Source: Ancistrus triradiatus
Lineage: Eukaryota > Chordata > Actinopteri > Siluriformes > Loricariidae
NCBI GenBank assembly: GCA_025084515.1
Contig: JAJAGP010000016.1
Span: forward strand, 1,439,877 to 1,503,876
DNA length: 64,000 bases
Direction of reading: 5' to 3'
Below, one piece after another: positions 36,149-64,000 of the stretch; within the stretch, counting starts at the first letter, position 1; each line of letters starts with the position of its first letter. A program made the translations under genes and the position numbers. The notes under the pieces were generated by a model that searched no databases, was not told where the DNA came from, and saw nothing but the letters and a program-made list of their open reading frames with translations.

Positions 36149-37010
36149 TATGTTGGTCAAGGAAACAGTTCTGTATAGTAAGAGGTTATTAGTGCTTGCG
36201 TGATCATAGTGACATTTCTGTTTGTTTTAGGCATATGGATAATGTAGCTCACCTGGATTTTATCAGTGAAATACATTTATTTTAGTAGTATGTACTATCA
36301 GCTAACTTGAGCCTTCTCAGGTTTAATCTTTATTGCCAACTTAAACTATTGTTATAATTATAGTTATTAGATCCCATTTTCTGTTAAAGTGGAAGACTTT
36401 ATGTTCAATATTATGCCACAATAAATTGGAATTAGTACCCAGTCCATTAAAATGCCCTGAAAAAGACAATAGCCTCTCCACTTTTTTTAGGAAGCTATAC
36501 TATAACTGGGTTGGTTTTCAGTTTGTTTTGACACATGCTCAATGATCCAGGTGAGAAAATCCAAGATGAATCGGAGCTACCTCGTTAGGGCAGGACTCCA
36601 CTTTTTACACCCATCTACAAGTCAGTGGTCTCTTTCATGGATGAATAAGTACAAATCCCTGATAGGGATAGGGAGGCATGCTGGTTTTAACGTAGAGTCA
36701 AAGAGGCAATTTTTGTGAAAAGGGAACACCCATACTTGAATCAAGGTACAGTAATCTTACAGTGCTGTAATGGCAGCTATTCTCCAATCCTGTGTGAATG
36801 GCACACGTGGCCATTGTCATTAATGGTGACGGCAATTTGCCTATTAAACTGAAGCACGTTTGGCTGATTAGATTAAGTACAGATTAAGCAGCAGGTCTAC
36901 AGGTGTTCCCAAGTGCTCAGTGATTGTATAGATGCAATAAGCAATCCAACAGAAAAAAAAACCCAATTTTCTTTATTTTTTCCCCTCACCTTAAATATCA
37001 CCAGCCTTTT
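36149..37010. other. Intergenic sequence between nipsnap3a and abca1
   Basis: 36770-36930 contains a weak fragment of the family at 25437 (GGCTGATTAGATTAAGTAC; CAGGTGTTCCCAAGTGCTCA). Nothing else recognised. Confidence 0.45.
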
Positions 37011-37112
37011 GTTGGTGGCCTAGCAATTAAGATACTGGACTATGGACCAGAACGCCACTGTTGGATCCTTGAGCAAGATGTCTGCTAAATGACATGCATA
37101 TAAATGTAAATG
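37010..37112 (+). repeat. SINE fragment with central deletion
   Basis: GGCCTAGCAATTAAGATACT at the head, then GCCACTGTTGGATCCTTGAG, then TGTCTGCTAAATGACATGCA. The middle is lost. Confidence 0.75.
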
Positions 37113-37550
37113 TTGTCAGGTAAGTAATCTGATCTCAAGTGTCAAGTATCTGTCAATGTGTACATCCACTACAGTGAGTCAAGTACAGCTAGTTTGCTAG
37201 CTGTATTTTGATGTTTCTGAATCAAAATTGGGTTCCAGCAACACCTCAATGTCCTTGACTGGGATCCTATAGCCATACAACAACACCCCTTTTCCATTGT
37301 GGAATGTCCTTCCAACTTGTATCATGCAACACTATCTTTGTTAGTTCTGGTTTGCAGGTGTTCTACACAATTGCCTTTCTATTCAGGTGTGTAACCTACT
37401 GACACTGAATAATAAAGCACTAGTGCCATTACTACTATTACTGCTGGTCACTGTGTCTGGATAGCATTAATGAGGAAATACTGGAAAGCAAAGCAGGGAA
37501 ATGAAATGTGGCATTAGCAATGGACATTAGGACTCATTCTGCTTTGATCT

Positions 37551-37556
37551 TTTATT
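37551..37556 (-). terminator. abca1: Possible abca1 polyadenylation signal
   Basis: AATAAA on the minus strand, about 1.2 kb after the abca1 stop. The 3' UTR would then be about 37530-38777. Other A-rich hexamers are nearby, so the exact end is uncertain. Confidence 0.35.
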
Positions 37557-38777
37557 GTGTAAATATCGAACAGGGTAACAGACATTCCACAGCTATTCTC
37601 AACACATCTGAAATGTAAACAGTTATTAAATAAGGAACATTGCTATTGTAAAATGATTTTCATTTTGGAAAAAAATAAGGGGTACACAAAATAAAAAAAG
37701 TGGAATGTTTTTTTTCCTCTGTGGAAACTCCAGTGCAAAGGGATTGATAAATCTTAAATTAACACAGCTGTAAAGTGCTAGTACTTAAAAGGACAGACAC
37801 CATAACCATGTCCCTCTGAGAAGCTTTCTTCCCCAATACTGATGGATTACAGCATGTTGTACAATTAGAAGAAGAAGCACATTGGATTCATAACACTGCG
37901 TTCTTTTATATAAACTGGACAGATCAGACACTGTTTCTGCACTAGATTAGTGTGGATTTCAAGGTTTACTTGAGGTCGTAGGCCTATTGTGATTGAATTG
38001 TTATTGCTTATGTAAGAAGTATATTATTTCAGTCAACCACTGAAATGTCCTTCAGTCTGCTGAGCTCGCTGTACTTGTGTATCTGCTGAGGTATACAGTA
38101 TACGATTGAAACTCCTTAAACGTTTCTTGTCTCATAAACACATAGGCGACACCTCCCACTTTACAGTACGTTCTTGACTTAGCATCAACCACTTATCTCA
38201 ATCACAGTATTAAATGTTAGGCACTGTTTTAAAGAATATTTTCAGAAATAATGTCACTTCTGACTTAAAAAATGTAAAACTATCCTTTGTTCATAAATAA
38301 AGGCACATATTAAAATCAAATAACAGCAACGTTTACACAGTTCAGCTGTTGGCATTGAAATGATTGTGATTCTTCATCATGTCATTTCTAGTACAAATAC
38401 AAAGAAAGCCCCTGAATCATTTCCAGTTACCAAAGATTACATATTGTGCTTTAAGATTTGTCGAAGCACAAACATACAGGCTTCTCTACCCTGTCCATAC
38501 AAGAACGAAATGATTGGAATCTTAACGGTTTCACTCTTTCACACACTCATCTGGAATTATAATGGCGGTCCTTGTTCCATAACACTACAGTACATCCAGT
38601 GGACTCATGAACAGTTTGCATTGACTTGCATTGAGTGTCTGAGCTACCGCATGTGTATCTGCATACTCCAGCAGGCCTTACATGGCCCACTGAGCAGGCT
38701 GCAGAGCACAGACAAGAACGGCAAGGTGAAATTAATTTCACTGGCACCAGTTCACCTCTGCAGTAAGAGTCTTTGGC
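37557..38777 (-). other. abca1: abca1 3' UTR (inferred)
   Basis: Non-repetitive sequence immediately after the stop codon. The 184-codon plus-strand open frame at 38360-38914 is antisense to the UTR and last exon and has no features of a gene. Confidence 0.5.
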
Positions 38778-63593
<24,816 letters not shown>

Positions 63594-64000
63594 CTGAAGG
63601 AAGATAAGAGGGTTTGAGGCAGGAGCTATAACAGTGCTATGCATACAATATGATAAACCAGGAACGCATGACACATTAAACAGTCTACATTATGCAACAT
63701 TACGCCAATTTAATGCTCAGGATGTTTTGAGATACTAAAGGACAAAAACAGCATGACTAATACAACATGTCAGCACACATTTGTGAACTCAGTACAGCAA
63801 ACATTAAAATGGTATGGTGATATTTGAGATGTTCTTCATTGTTTTGTTGAACAGACATGATATTTACTTAACTTAGCTTTTAAGCCAGCTGTGTTTACAT
63901 TAAGCACATTGTCATGCGTTGAGTCTTTTATTGTCATGGTCGTAAGTGACATGCAACTAAGGGTATGTACGAAACACACTACCACATGTTTTTATTGCAC
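63594..64000. other. abca1: abca1 intron reaching the window edge
   Basis: Upstream intron of the first visible abca1 exon (acceptor CTTCAG at 63594). No further exon is seen before the right edge. Confidence 0.8.

Overview
The window is vertebrate nuclear DNA, almost certainly from a ray-finned fish. The genes have many GT-AG introns, the proteins are clearly vertebrate, and the intergenic and intronic DNA is full of fish-type Tc1/mariner elements, small inverted-repeat transposons, and a tRNA-derived SINE ending in an ATGTAA-rich tail. An otophysan (catfish- or carp-like) source is likely from the repeat mix but not proven. There are no operons, no CRISPR array and no microbial features.

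Layout: 1-18.6 kb is a gene-poor stretch of simple repeats, two Tc1 elements, SINEs and a few GC-richer non-repetitive patches that could be regulatory. 18.7-23.3 kb is thg1l (minus strand, six exons, complete), the tRNA-His guanylyltransferase. 25.0-26.2 kb is a complete four-exon Kazal-type serine protease inhibitor (minus strand, 80 residues, SPINK-like). 27.5-33.6 kb is nipsnap3a (plus strand, six exons, complete), a mitochondrial NIPSNAP-family protein. 37.5-64.0 kb is the 3' part of abca1 (minus strand), the ABC transporter exporting cholesterol and phospholipid to apolipoprotein A-I: 39 exons and 1,994 codons, with the first roughly 267 residues lying beyond the right edge.

nipsnap3a and abca1 are tail to tail, the order and orientation found at human 9q31 (NIPSNAP3A, NIPSNAP3B, ABCA1), so this is an old syntenic block. 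The two minus-strand genes to the left have no obvious functional link to it. The spliced reading frames of all four genes close exactly (lengths divisible by three, matching intron phases), so the exon maps should be reliable to the base in nearly all cases.

I found no convincing new biological system. The points most worth a second look are three human abca1 introns that are absent here, a Tc1-family transposase with an intact DDE domain inside the last abca1 intron, a head-to-head SINE pair in a nipsnap3a intron, a cleanly bounded hAT-like insertion just upstream of thg1l, a nested LINE-in-LINE in abca1, and the predicted leucine P1 residue of the Kazal inhibitor.
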